Shown here: positions 19,340-31,261 of the stretch, piece after piece
Layout of the letters: the number at the start of each line of letters is the position of its first letter
How positions within the stretch are numbered: position 1 is the first letter of the stretch
Assembly: GCA_021397845.1 (NCBI GenBank)
Contig: CM038038.1
Span: forward strand, 68,866,748 to 68,930,747
Origin: Areca catechu
Lineage: Eukaryota; Streptophyta; Magnoliopsida; Arecales; Arecaceae
Direction: 5' to 3'
Length of the DNA stretch: 64,000 bases
Program-made: the position numbers and the translations under genes
The notes under the pieces: model-generated
Seen by the model: only the letters and a program-made list of their open reading frames with translations
Told to the model about the DNA's origin: nothing
The model's database searches: none

Positions 19340-22300
19340 TTGTTGACTGTTTTGCAGGAATATCTTGCAGCCCAAAGATTGAAGAAAAGGTGGTACTTAG
19401 ACAGTGGCTGCTCAAGATATATGACGGGTGACAAGGACCAGTTTATCATCCTTGAAATGAAAGAACGAGGTATAGTCACCTTTGGAGATAATGGCAAAGG
19501 GAGAATAATCGGTATTGGTAAGATCAAAATAACTCCCTTCACTTTTATTGAAAATGTTTTGCTAGTAAACAAGTTGAAGCATAATCTCTTAAGCATAAGT
19601 CAATTATGTGATAAAGGCTTCAAGGTTGTCTTTGAGTCCTTTATATGTATGTAGCTAACTCTTTAGATTCTAGCAATAAGTTCATTGGACATAGACATGG
19701 AAATATCTATGTGGTAGATCTTAATGATTTTGCCATGTCAAGTAGTCCCAGTCTAGTTGCAATGAATGCTAAGACCAAAGAGTCGTGTTTACTATGGCAT
19801 AGATGACTAGGTTATGCTAGCATGCATACTATTGCCAAATTGATTTTTAAAGATCTTGTTAGAGGCATGCCTAAGTTTAAAGTTGATTTAAATCATATTT
19901 GTGATGCATGCCAAATGGGTAAACAAACCAGGAGGAGTTTTAAATCAAAAAATATAGTTTCTACAACAAGACCACTTGAACTACTTCACATGGACCTTTT
20001 CGGACCTACTAGGATTACAAGCCTAGGAGGTATGAAATATGCTCTTGTGATAGTAGATGATTTTTCAAGATTTACTTGAATTTTGTTTATTGCTTCAAAA
20101 GATGAAACTTTTCATGTTTTCAGAAAATTCCATAAAAAGATTTCAAATCAAAAGAACTTATCTTTAATTTCAATTAGAAGTGATCATGGAACTAAATTTG
20201 AAAATCAGTTTTTTGAAGATTATTGTACTGAATTTGGCATTGATCACAACTTCTCCGCTCCTAGAACACCTCAACAAAATGATGTTGTAAAGAGAAAAAA
20301 TAGAACATTGGAAGAAATGGCTCACACAATGTTGTGCTAAAGCAATCTTCCAAAGTACTTTTGGGCAGAAATGGTGAACACTGTATGCTATATTTTAAAC
20401 CGCATTTTAATCCATCCTATTTTAAAGAAAACCCCTTATGAGCTTTGAAATGATAGAAAACCCAATATCAATTATTTTCATGTGTTTGGATGCAAATGCT
20501 TTGTGCATAACAATGGAAAAGATAATTTAGAAAAATTTGATTCTAAAGCTGATGATGCAACTTTCCTAGGTTATTCATTACAGAGCAAAGCATATCGGGT
20601 TTTTAATAAAAGGACTCTTACTGTTGAAGAGTCAATACATGTTGTATTTATTGAAACTAACCCTACACCTTCTAGACAAGAAGAGTGCATAGATAATGAT
20701 GCAGGTACATTGCAAAAAGGAATGGATGACTTGAGCATTCAAGATAAAGACACTCAAGATGGATAAGAAATGGTAAGTAAGGATCACACCGATCTACCAA
20801 GGGACTGGAGGTATGTTACATCTCACCCTAAAGAATTAATCATAGGAGATCCTTCATATGATGTTAGGACTAGGTCTGCACATAAAGATGCACATGATTA
20901 CCTAGCCTTTGTATCGCAAATAGAACCCCATAGCCTAAAAGAAGCTAAGACTGACCCAAACTGGATAATGGCAATGCATGAAAAATAAAACCAGTTTGAA
21001 AGGAATAAGGTATGGACACTTGTAGATAGACCTGCTGACCATCCAATAATAGGAACCAAATGGGTCTATAGGAATAAATTAGATGAACAGGGAAACATAA
21101 TAAGAAATAAAGCTAGATTAGTGGCTAAGGGATATAACCAAGAAAAAGGTATTGATTTTGATGAAACTTATGCACCTGTAGCAAGATTAGAAGCCATTAG
21201 ATTACTACTTGCATTTGCTTGCTACATGAGTTTCAAACTTTTTCAAATGGATGTAAAGAGTGCATTTCTTAATGGTTTTATCTTTGAACAAGTTTTTTTG
21301 TGGAACAACCACCATGTTTTGAAAATCACACTTTTCCAAACCATGTATTTAAATTAAACAAAGCATTGTATGGTTTGAAACAAGCACCTAGAGCCTGGTA
21401 TGATAGACTTAGCACTTTCTTAATTGAAAATAATTTTTCAAGAGAAAATGTAAACAAAACCTTATTTATCAAAAAGAAGAATAATGACATCTTAGTTGTA
21501 CAAATATATGTTGATGATATCATTTTTGGTGCAACTAACGAATCTCTATGTAAAGAATTTGCTAAGCTTATGCATGGAGAATTTGAAATAAGCTTAATGG
21601 GCGAACTAAACTACTTCCTTAGACTTCAAGTAAAACAAACAAAGGAAGGCATCTTCATTAACCAAGCCAAATACATCAAAGAAATCATCAAAAAGTTTGG
21701 TATGGAAAGTAGCAAATCAATGGGTACACCCATGAGCCCAGCTTGCAGATCGGACAAAGATGAAAATGGATCCAATGTTGACCAAAAGCTATATAGAGGT
21801 ATGATCGGACCCCTATTATATTTGACTGCAAGTAAACCTGACATATTATATAGTGTATATGTATGTGCTAGATTTCAGTCATCACCAAAAGAAACACATA
21901 TGCTTGCTGTTAAAAGAATAATTAAATACTTGAAAGGAACAAGTAATTTAGGAATTTGGTATTCTAAACATTCTACCTTGAATTTGATTGGATTCTCTGA
22001 TGCTGACTATGCTGGTTATAAAATAGATAGAAAAAGCACTAGCGGTACATGCCAATTTCTAGGGTTGAATTTAATCTCATGGCACTGTAAGAAGCAAAAC
22101 TCTGTAGCCTTGTCCATAGTTGAGGCTGAGTACGTGGCTGCTGGTAGTTGTTGTGCTCAAGTGTTATGGATTAAATAACAACTAGAAGACTTTGGTGTAT
22201 CACAATCTAAAATTCCAATTAAATGTGATAACACAAGTGCTATCAATTTGACAAAGAATCCAATTTAATACTATAGAAACAAGTACATTGAAATTAGATA

Positions 22301-22451
22301 TCATTTTATTAGAGATCATGTTTCAAATGGTGATATAGTGCTTGATTTTGTTCCTACTGAAGATCAATTAGCTGACATATTTACTAAGCCACTTAATCAA
22401 GACAGGTTTGAACAAATTAGGAGTGAATTAGGACTTTGTGATCCCTTCTAA
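19340..22451 (+). pseudogene. Sirevirus B pol, many stops
   Basis: The aspartic protease motif LDSGCSRYMTGD sits at about 19398. The integrase zinc domain has its first histidine region broken (HR-stop-LGYAS) and ends CDACQMGK near 19910. The integrase core has LLHMDLFGP and RTPQQN, with its Glu changed in context (VVKRKN, so the catalytic Glu is Lys). The RT has FQMDVKSAFLNG and IYVDDIIFGA (about 21510), and RNase H has GFSDADYAGY and EAEYVAA. I count about ten stops or frameshifts: a shift and stop near 19640, then stops near 19806, 20077, 20338, 20446, 20764, 20986, 22176 and 22266, with another frameshift near 21297. It starts in a different frame from gag, as in C and D. It is not functional. 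Confidence 0.9.
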
Positions 22452-22936
22452 ATTCTCTAATCTAATTCCTTTAAATTTAAGGAAATATTATCTAGAAAAC
22501 CTCCTGATTTCATTCTATATTATAGAGCCTTAATTTCCTTAAAAATTCTCTCCAAAATCTCTCTGGTTAGTGATTAAGTTTTCCAAAAACCAAACTTCTC
22601 TGATCGAGTTGACTAGTTTTTAAACGGAGTCGTCTGGATCATCTGAGTGTTTTGAGCGTGTTCTAGCCTAGCCAGCTCGAGCTTTTTCGAGTCGACTAGA
22701 TTCTCTAAGTATTTTGGGAGAGTTCTGGCCGAGCCGACTCGAGCCTTTCTAGGACTTATTCAAGTCGACTGGAATTTTGCACCTGAGTTTTTTATTTTGG
22801 GATATAAACCCCTCTCCGAACTATCTAACCTCTATTTTATCTTCTTTAATGGTTCGTTCCTCTCCTAATCCTACTCCAAAAATTCCTACCTCCCTTCTAA
22901 GCTCTCCAATCTCTCTTTTCTTCCTCTTTCCTAGTA
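22452..22936 (+). other. Pol-ORF3 spacer of Sirevirus B with CGAGTCGACT motif array
   Basis: There is no ORF with family similarity here. Between 22602 and 22772 the motif GAGTYGACT/GAGCCGACTCGAG recurs at least five times, the same word that crowds this element's LTR. Confidence 0.7.
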
Positions 22937-24745
22937 ATGGCTCCAAAACGTGCTACCGGGAAATGCTCTACCAGGGCTGCTTCAACCGTGGAAAGGGAAA
23001 GAAGGACTAAGAGGCATCAAGAAGAGCCAACTGCCACTGTTCACAGTGAGGAACTTGTGGAAGAAGCTACAAGGGCTGCTCCCAGTGCTCCTAGCCAAAT
23101 CCCTTCAATGTCGACAAGACCGGTAACCTCTGGTCGTCACATTAACTTTGAATTTATTAAGGAGATTGGGTTAAAAATTGGTGATTTGATCGAAGATCAA
23201 GGTTGGAGAAAGTTTTGCTCCCTAAATAAGAAGACCTATGCCTCTCTTGTTAGAAATTTTTATGAAAATCTAAGATTGGGAACAAATCATGTTGAGCCTA
23301 CTATTAAAGGAAAAAGAATTATTGTCAATGTAGAATTTCTACATGGTCTATTGAACTTACCTACTGATGGAGTGAAATTCCCAGTGATTGACAATAGAGA
23401 AAAGTCTTTAAGAACAATCCTAAACAGAGATGTTAGTGGAATTAGAATAGTTTTTGCTAATACCTTATCTCTTGAAATGAGATTTCTACATAATTTCATT
23501 TGTAGAATATTTTTGCAAAGAACAGGAAGATTTGACTGGGTAAGTGAAAAGGACCTATGCCTTATAGAACACATCATGGAGAAGACTCCTGTAAATCTAT
23601 CCTACATTATCATTATGCAAATGAAGGAGACAGTTAGAAAGGCCAAGTCTTGCTTACCATATGGAATGATGCTAACCCTGTTGTTCAAGTCTCAAAGAGT
23701 GAATTTGGAAGGTGAAGATGGAGTTGAACTGCACCATACAGATGTCTACACCTCCAAATCACTAGAAAGAATGGGTTACATCCAAGTTGAATGTGTTTGG
23801 AGGAAGAAAGGGACAAATGTTAGGGAAATAGGTAGCTCAAGCAATGAAGAAGAAGAAGAAGAAGACGAAGAACCTGCTGGCACTACTACAGTTGAAGCTG
23901 GAACATCCACTGTGCCTGCACCTGAGCCTGAATCACTCACTCCTGAGCCTGCTGCTACTTGTGAGGAGACTAGAGCACCTTTTCCTGAATTTGATTTGCC
24001 TACAACTAATATTCCTTTACCTCACTTCACTCCAGCAGCTACACATACTCCAAACATTCAAAGTCAGACTGAAGATCAAATGAAGGCTTTAACTGATTCA
24101 CTGACAAGGACTATTACTTCACTGTTTGGTGATCTAAAACAGTCAATGGATAGTAGACTGTCTCAACTAGAAGAACATGTCACAAGTTTACAAGGAAAGG
24201 TTGATGCTATAGAAACTTCAAGATCTGCACCTCTAGTAGAACTCCAACCTATCCTAGAGATTATTTCTTCTAATTCTGAAGGCATAAAGAATTCAGTTGA
24301 TGCAACATTAAATGAATATAAAATTAAATTGAATGAAGCCAAATGCACATTGGGAACAATTGCAGAGACTAGACAAATGGCAGATAACTATATAAGAGGC
24401 ATTGGGATTATCAAGTCAGAACTTGGAAAACTTAGAAGATCTACTGAAGCTTTTGCTAATGTCCAAGCTTCTGAGCTTATATCAATGCAAAAGGAAATTG
24501 GTAAAATGAAGGAGGCTATGAACAAGGTACCTACAAGCCTCAAGGATATGGAACAACAGCTTGGTGCAATTTGGATGGAGATGGTTTCTATCTGTGGCAC
24601 TGTTAGATCTTTGGAGATTACTGCTAGGACTAGACCTCTTTATGATCCTTCTCCTATTTCCTCTAGGGGTCCTATCACTTCTCACCATCCTAGAGCACCT
24701 CCACCTCATGCATCCTCTAGTAGACCTCCTAGACCTGCTTCTTAG
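22937..24745 (+). CDS. Sirevirus third ORF, 602 aa, intact (so-called envelope-like protein)
   Basis: ATG at 22937 (MAPKRATGK) matches the starts of the equivalent ORFs in C and D. A basic N-terminus (about 1-30) could be a nuclear signal. Residues about 65-290 form the conserved domain I know as a putative plant transposon protein region, with NFEFIKEIGLKIGDLIEDQG, LSLEMRFLHNF, TGRFDWVSEKDL, CLPYGMMLTLLF and LERMGY. A run of Glu follows at about 303-312, then a Pro/Thr/Glu-rich linker, a coiled coil at about 375-560 and a Pro/Ser/His-rich tail. I see no signal peptide and no membrane segment, so an envelope role is doubtful. It has no stop in 602 codons although pol upstream is heavily broken. 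Confidence 0.85.
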   Translation: MAPKRATGKCSTRAASTVERERRTKRHQEEPTATVHSEELVEEATRAAPSAPSQIPSMSTRPVTSGRHINFEFIKEIGLKIGDLIEDQGWRKFCSLNKKTYASLVRNFYENLRLGTNHVEPTIKGKRIIVNVEFLHGLLNLPTDGVKFPVIDNREKSLRTILNRDVSGIRIVFANTLSLEMRFLHNFICRIFLQRTGRFDWVSEKDLCLIEHIMEKTPVNLSYIIIMQMKETVRKAKSCLPYGMMLTLLFKSQRVNLEGEDGVELHHTDVYTSKSLERMGYIQVECVWRKKGTNVREIGSSSNEEEEEEDEEPAGTTTVEAGTSTVPAPEPESLTPEPAATCEETRAPFPEFDLPTTNIPLPHFTPAATHTPNIQSQTEDQMKALTDSLTRTITSLFGDLKQSMDSRLSQLEEHVTSLQGKVDAIETSRSAPLVELQPILEIISSNSEGIKNSVDATLNEYKIKLNEAKCTLGTIAETRQMADNYIRGIGIIKSELGKLRRSTEAFANVQASELISMQKEIGKMKEAMNKVPTSLKDMEQQLGAIWMEMVSICGTVRSLEITARTRPLYDPSPISSRGPITSHHPRAPPPHASSSRPPRPAS

Positions 24746-25524
24746 TATGGTGCAAGTACACCTATCAATGTACCCAAGGAAGAATCTGATAGTAAGTAGG
24801 TCTTTAGTATTTTCAGTACTTTTTGGAAACTTTTTAAAGTTTATGTAATGCTTGATGTACTGAATCTTTTGATGGAAATACAATGAATATCTTTTTGGAT
24901 ACATATGTGTATTTCTTTTATCCTGTTAACACTGTCTATATTTTTTTAAATAGAATTCTCTCTCTAAATTGAGAAAGTGAAATTATCTCAAACAAATCTT
25001 GATACATTCTCGATCTCTTTAAAATCTGAGCTTATTTGTTAAACCTTTTTGATTTGATGACAAAAAGGGAGAGAACTATTATTCAATAAAGTGCATGAAA
25101 GAAGAAACTTAATGAATTGAAATAGAACTGCTAAAGTCAATTAGACAGGGGGAGCTTAATGAATATTGCATATCTTTTTTTGCTAAAGTGTTCAAATAAA
25201 TGATAAAGGGGGAGAAATTTCACATTGATTAGAACTTTTATAAAAAGGGGGAGAAATACATGTTCAATTTGCTTTAATGTTTCGTACTCTGCTCTCTACT
25301 AATTATATCTAACTGTCAATGCTTAATGTTGCTTAATTCATACTTACACTTTATAGAATTGACCTTGTAACTGTATAGCATACATTGATACTCATTTGAG
25401 AATATAGTTAATATTGTGATTCGACAAACAAGTGTAAATGCTTACTATGATATACATCTATACTTGTGAATAGAACAGATTTTTTTCATGCCCAGTATTT
25501 TGTCATCATCAAAAAGGGGGAGAT
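24746..25524 (+). other. Sirevirus B 3' noncoding region with four polypurine tracts
   Basis: Purine tracts lie at about 25144-25153, 25205-25216, 25242-25256 and 25511-25523. The last (AAAAAGGGGGAGA) abuts the LTR and is the likely primer for plus-strand synthesis. Repeated upstream tracts are a known Sirevirus trait. The rest is AT-rich and shows no gene. Confidence 0.85.
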
Positions 25525-27140
25525 TGTTGAACCCTGAAGTGAGTTTGATGATAACAAAACATTGGAATATATATCTGGTTATCTAACAACTATTCAAATG
25601 GTTGATAAGTTTTTGTAGGATGACTACATTGACATACCTTTTAAACCCTACAATCTTTGTTGCTTTGTGTTGAGTTGTAAGTAATTAGAATCTTGTAAAG
25701 AAGAACCCAACAAAAAAATCTCCATTGAAATCAAATATAAAGGGTTGCTTCTACTAGGTTTCAAGCTTCAATTTTTCTTGATTTTGGTGTAAGAAGATCT
25801 TAAGGAAGCCTTCAAAGCTTGGCATGAGAGTTCTGGAAAATTGGAATTGGTTTGAGTGTAGAACCAATCTCGAGCCGACTGGATGGAGGAACCAGCCGAC
25901 TCTGGCATTGGCACAAGAAAGAAGATCTCTGGCATGCCAACCTAGCCGACTGGCACCAAGTCCTGGTCGACTCGTCCAGAACTTGGTTGAGAATGTTCTG
26001 AGAATCTCAGGGATCCGAGTCGACTAGATTTCAACCCTGTCGACTCGTCCAGAACTTGGTTGAGAATGTTCTAAGAACCTCAGGAATCTGAGCTGACTAG
26101 ATTTCAACCTAGCCGACTCGTCCAGAACTTAGTTGAAAATATTCTGAGAATCTCAAGGATCCGAGCCGACTGGATTTCAGCCTAGTCGACTCATCCAGAG
26201 TAAACCATTTTCTCAACTGTGGAACCTAGCCGACTGGTCTTCAACCCAGCCAACCCGAACCTGATCCTAGCCGACTCGAAGAATGTCCAAACTGACTGGA
26301 ATGACGGGGTCACTTCCAATGGCTAGTTCCAGTTTTCTGAGTTTGAATTCCAAAAGTGCTCCAACGGTAACCTGTCACTTCTCAACAGTCTACAACATTC
26401 AAAATCAAGGGAAGGGAGTTGAAGTCTCTATAAATAAGATATGAGAACATCCTTGGAGAGACTAATGAGTTGTTGAAAATTTATTGAACATTTATTGAAG
26501 TAAGAAGAGAGAGCACTTGAGCTTTGAAGATAGTCTTCAAGCCTTCACCAACTCTTATCAGAAGCTTGAAGCATCTTTTGAGGAAAGCAAGGAAGCCATT
26601 GAAGTGCATTGAAGAGCATTCAATTGAGCTTCACTCGAGCTGCATCGGCAACCACCAAACAACCTAGTTTGTCATTTTTGTTGCTTTTTTATTCTATTCT
26701 TAGAATACTTGGGTTATTGGTGAGCCCAGTTGTAAAAACTAAATAGGTTTCTTTGGTGAGCCTACTAAAAATCAAAGTGTAGAGGTTCTAGTTGAGCCTG
26801 TGAAAACTTAGTGTGGATTTCTTTGGTGAGTCCGATTTAAAAATCAAAGTGTAGAGGTTCGGATTGTGAGCCTACAAAACAATCTGACTGTATTCCGGTT
26901 TGGAGGATATAGTGAAAATCCCGAGTGGTGAACTTGGGTAGTGGACGTAGGAGCTGGGTTGCTCCGAACCACTATAAACATGCCTTGTTTGTGTTGTGCT
27001 TTACTTACTTTTCAACTTCCACATCTAATTCTAATTAACACAACACTCCACCACTAAAAGGAATTATTTGTGCACATATTTGCAAGAAATTTTATAATTC
27101 CCAATTCACCCCCTTCTTGGGAAAAGCCACCTAGGCAACA
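25525..27140 (+). repeat. 3' LTR of Sirevirus B (1616 bp)
   Basis: It starts TGTTGAACCCTG and ends GGCAACA, giving TGTTG/CAACA inverted ends. Positions 25870-26290 are crowded with near-palindromic words such as GAGTCGACTAG and CTAGCCGACTCGTCC. The 3' end shows the usual CCAATTCACCCCCTTCTTGGG. Confidence 0.9.
26429..26436 (+). promoter_or_regulatory. TATA box in Sirevirus B LTR
   Basis: TATAAATA lies about 710 bases before the LTR end and downstream of the palindrome cluster. It is a good match to the plant consensus and is placed as expected for the element's own promoter. Confidence 0.55.
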
Positions 27141-27656
27141 GTAAGGTTCTTGAATGATTGTTTGAAGGATAGAATATCCTTGAGTGTTTGAAAGGTGGAG
27201 TGCTCCTTGCTTGATCCAAGATCCAAGCATCATTCCTTGAAGGTGCCAACTTCTACTTTCTTGTTTTCGTTCCTTCTTCTTCTTGTTTCAATTCTAATTT
27301 TGAATTCTCCTTCCATGCCTAATCTCTAATTTGATACAGGTTTTCTCTGACTTTCCAAGTCAAAGATGAAGGTCTCCAAGCCAAGGATCATGGCCAAGGT
27401 GAGTCCTAAAGGTAGGGAGTGCTAGTCTTATGGTTTAGACCTCAATCCTTGAGAAATGAGAACTCCTTCCACCAAATAATTAGCCATCATTGTTGGTAGG
27501 AAAACTCTTCATAAGCTTCATTAGATCTGATCATTTGAAGGTTAACTTGCCTTAGTAGTGATGGTTTCCTTGCCATGAAGATCCTAATCTCTATTTTGAA
27601 CTAAATCTACATTACGGGTATTGTAACTTAGATTAACTAGTCTCCTTATGAAGATT
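27141..27656. other. Unassigned DNA between Sireviruses B and C
   Basis: This 516-bp stretch is not part of either LTR. No open frame of note was seen. It contains a pyrimidine-rich run ending in a good acceptor-like site (TTTGATACAG near 27341) and a donor-like site (AAGGTGAGT near 27400) about 60 bases later, so a short exon of a host or older transcript is conceivable but unproven. Confidence 0.4.
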
Positions 27657-29416
27657 TGTTGACCCCATAAATGATTTTGATGATAACTAAATATTGGAGC
27701 ATACATTTATTTCTGACAACTCTTCAAGTGTTTGACAAGTTTTTGTAGGATGAATAACATGTTCAAATTTCAAACTCCTACATTTCTGTTTTCTTGGTTG
27801 AGTTGTGTTGTAAATGTTTTTGTAAAGAAGAACCCAATTAAAATACTAAGAAAAATCAATTAAAAGGGTTACTTCTATGAGTATATGTGTGCCATGAATT
27901 TTAGTTTGAGTTGGCTTGTGTGAAATTATAAAAGAGTTGGTGAGAGTTTTCTTTAAGTTCATTTATAAAAATCCTGAAGAAGATACTCGAGCTGACCCAA
28001 GTGTTGAAGAGCCGACTCTGCCTGCTGGCATGCAGCAAGGATTCTAGATCGCAGCATTCCGAGCCAACTCGATGGAAAGCAATCCGACTCCAGTGAATCC
28101 GAGTCGATTGGAATCAGTCCGAGCCGACTCCTCCAGAGTTCATTTTCTGAAGATTTTTTAGAGCAGCCAGGCGAACCGACCGAAACCAAAAAGAGTTGAC
28201 TCTGCCAGACCTAATTCTGAAAGCCTGAGAAAGTGAGCCAACCTGAACTGCATCGAGCTGACTCTTCCAGAGTAAGGTTTTTCGAACCTATGAAGAAGAG
28301 CCGATCCAAGCTGAAAAGAACCAACTCCTCGAGTTCAAGATTTTCAAGATTCAAGTTCAAGCTGACCCGAGCTATAAAGAGCTGACTCATCTAGAGTGTT
28401 GTTTTGTGTCCTAAGACAAAGAGCCGACTACATTGAAGATTTGGTGACTCGACCCATCGACTCGAAGGATCCGAGCAGACTCGAAAGATCTGAGCAGACT
28501 CGAAAGAATCTGAGCCAACTCGAATGATGCCTTCAGGCATCCAACAGCTAGTTCCAGAATTTATTTTTGAATACTAAAAAGTGCTCCAATGATCAAAAAT
28601 CATTCCCCAATGGTCTACAATGGCTAGAACTACCATGGGATGATGGAAGATTTTAAATTTGAAGGATTTGGACTTTCTTGAAGCAATTGATTAAGAGAGT
28701 TCTTCAAAGAAAATAGAGCTTCATTGAATATCCAACCAACCAATAGCAAAAGAGCACAAGAGCATTCAAGTCAAGCTTTCAAGTCTTCACCAACTCCAAT
28801 TTGAAGCTTGAAACAACTTTGAAAAGAAGCCAATGAAGTAATTAAAGCTTATTCAAGTGCATTCAAGTGGACTTCCAACAAGCTGCACCGACAACTATCC
28901 AACAAATTGAGTTTGTTATTCTTGTTGTATTTATTTTCAATTCAAACTTTGAATTGTTGGGTTATTAGTGAGCCCGGTTTAAAAACCAAATAGATTTTTG
29001 GTGAGCCTTATAAAAACCAATGGTTAGGTCCATGGTGATCCTGTGAAAACTAAGTTGGGTTTCTTTGGTGAACCTGTTAAAACCAAAGGATGTTGGGTTT
29101 TCTTTGGTGATCCCGTAAAACCAAAGTGTAGAGATTTTGGATTGTGATCCTGTAGAACAATCCTACTGTATTCGGGTATGAATATAGTGAAAATCTCAAG
29201 TGGTATCTTGGATAGTGGACGTAGGAGCTGGGTTGCTCTGAACCACTATTAATTTTGTGTGTTTGTGTTGTGCCTTCCTGACTCTGTTTAGCTTCTATAT
29301 TTTATAATTCTATCACAGCACCTACCACTTGCAAAGGATTTTAAATTACACATTACTTGCTTTAATTTTTCAAAAGACCCAATTCACCCCCCTCTTGGAT
29401 AGCCACCTGGGCAACA
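27657..29416 (+). repeat. 5' LTR of Sirevirus C (1760 bp)
   Basis: It starts TGTTGACCCCATAAATG and ends GGGCAACA. It matches 57899-59642 throughout with many substitutions. Positions about 27985-28530 hold the GAGCCGACTCGA motif cluster. Confidence 0.92.
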
Positions 29417-29418
29417 AC

Positions 29419-29430
29419 TAGTATCAGAGC
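29419..29430 (+). promoter_or_regulatory. Primer-binding site of Sirevirus C, one mismatch
   Basis: TAGTATCAGAGC differs from the initiator-Met site TGGTATCAGAGC at the second base. It lies 2 bases after the LTR. Confidence 0.85.
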
Positions 29431-29461
29431 AGAGTCTCTGAATACATTAGAGAAAAGATTG

Positions 29462-31261
29462 ATGGCTCATCCCATGAGGACATCTTTGGCCGAAGGCCAG
29501 TCAACTAATAGGTCCCCACTTTTCACTAGCACAAATTATGCATATTGGAAAGCTAGAATGAAGATTTATATTCAAGTAGTTGATTTTCAATTAAGGAAGG
29601 TCATTCTAAAGGGTCCTTATATCCCCATGGTTAAAATTGATGGAGTGGATGTTCCTAAACTTGAAGAGGATTGGGATGAACACGACATGAAGATGGGAGA
29701 GTTAAATGCCAAAGCCATGAACTTGTTATACTATGCTTTGGATAGTAAAGAGTTTAATCAAACTTCAATTTGTTCTTTGGTAAAAGAAATTTGGGATAAA
29801 CTCGAAGTGACCCATGAAGGAACTTCACAAGTGAAGTCTTCTAAAATTAATGTTCTTGTGCATAGTTATAAATTATTTAAGATGGAACCAAATAAAACAA
29901 TCTCTACCATGTTTTCACGTTTCACTGACATTATTAATAGCTTAAAAAGTCTTGGTAGGGTATACACTAATGCAGATATAGTGCAGAAGATTCTAAGATC
30001 TCTTCCAGACAAGTGGGATCCGAAAGTGACTGCCATCCAAGAAGCAAAACATTTGAATACCTTATTGCTAGATGAATTGCTGGGATCTCTCATCACCCAT
30101 GAACTGACTATGCAGCACTGAACTGAAGATGATCAAAAGAAAAGGAAATCAATCACCTTTAAAGCTGCTGTAGATTCTAAAAGGGATGAAGAATCGGAAG
30201 AAGAAAGCTCCTCTACTAAAAGCGACATGGAAGACGAAGACATTGCCATGGTCATCAGAAAATTCAGAAAGTTCTTGGAAAGAAAGAAAGGAAGATATTT
30301 TAGAAAATTCTATAATAACAAAGAGTTTAGTAAGGAGAAGGATAAGGAAAAGGAGAAAGAAAAAGAAGTGCCCACATGTTATGAGTGCAAAAAGCCAGGG
30401 CACATCAGACCAGATTGCCCTCTACTGAAAAAGGGATTTAAGAAAAAGAAAAAGAAAGTAATGGTAGCGACGTGGAGTGACAGCGAAGTGTCTTCATCAA
30501 ATGAAGAAGAAGAGGCTATGAAATCTGCGAATCTATGCTTGATGGGTCTCAAAAATGAGGTATCATCCCTTGAGCTTCAAACGGGTTTATAAATGATGAA
30601 CTGAATTCAGCATTTCATGATTTACTCGTCGAATTTAAGAAAGCTGGGGTTAAAATTAAGTCCATAAAGAAACAAAATGATATTTTATTAAAAGACAAGG
30701 ATGAAATTTTTGAAAAGAATAACATTTTGCAAAGAAAATTGAATAACCTTTCTGAAAATGTTATAGTCTTGAACAATGAAAAAACTATTTTATATGAGAC
30801 AAACAATATTTTAGTTGTCAAAAATATTGATTTGAAAAAGGAGGTTGAAAAGCTTAAGCCTTTAGTAGAAAAGTTGACATTGAGTTCAAATAAGCTTGAG
30901 CTAATTTTGAAAGAACAAAAAGACTCAAAAACTAAAGCTGGAATTAGATTTGTATCTTCAAAAGCTTCAGCTATAAATGCTAAATTTGAAAAAGGTTTTC
31001 CATCGAAATCAATTTCAAATGGCTTCAAATCAAGTATTCCTGTTTCTGCATCTGTTATAGCTTCAAAGCATGCATCATTCAAAAATGACAAAATTATTTG
31101 TTATGCATGTCATAGGTTTGGGCATAAATCTTATCAATGAAATTTCTTAAAAAATTTCATGATTAGTGCATTGAAATATAGAACCATTTGGGTTCCAAAG
31201 GGAACCAATGTTGCTAACCCAAATGGACCCAGGTTAGCTTGGGTACCTAAAGTCACTCCTT
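29462..31261 (+). pseudogene. Sirevirus C gag
   Basis: ATG at 29462 (MAHPMRTSL) corresponds to the start of D gag. Residues about 20-215 are the copia gag (UBN2-like) domain. A TGA at 30119-30121 stands where D has Arg. The zinc knuckle CYECKKPGHIRPDC is at 30377-30418. A frameshift and stop near 30590 precede a long coiled coil (about 30610-30930). A second, incomplete knuckle (CYACHRFGHKSY) lies near 31100 just before a TGA at 31138-31140. The conserved end WVPK is followed by TGA at 31259-31261. The protein would build the particle and bind RNA. Confidence 0.85.

Larger units (their letters stand above)
18483..27140 (+). mobile_element. Sirevirus B (Ty1/copia), 3' part
   Basis: In order: gag C-terminal half, pol with protease-integrase-RT-RNase H, a spacer, a 602-codon third ORF, several polypurine tracts and a 3' LTR. 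The third ORF and the series of AAAGGGGGAGA tracts are hallmarks of the Sirevirus lineage. The 5' LTR and gag start lie left of copia A, outside the window. Confidence 0.9.

Noticed and set aside
22937..24745. Retroviral envelope gene
   Set aside because: Homologous ORFs are called envelope-like in the Sirevirus literature, but I see no signal peptide, cleavage site or membrane segment.
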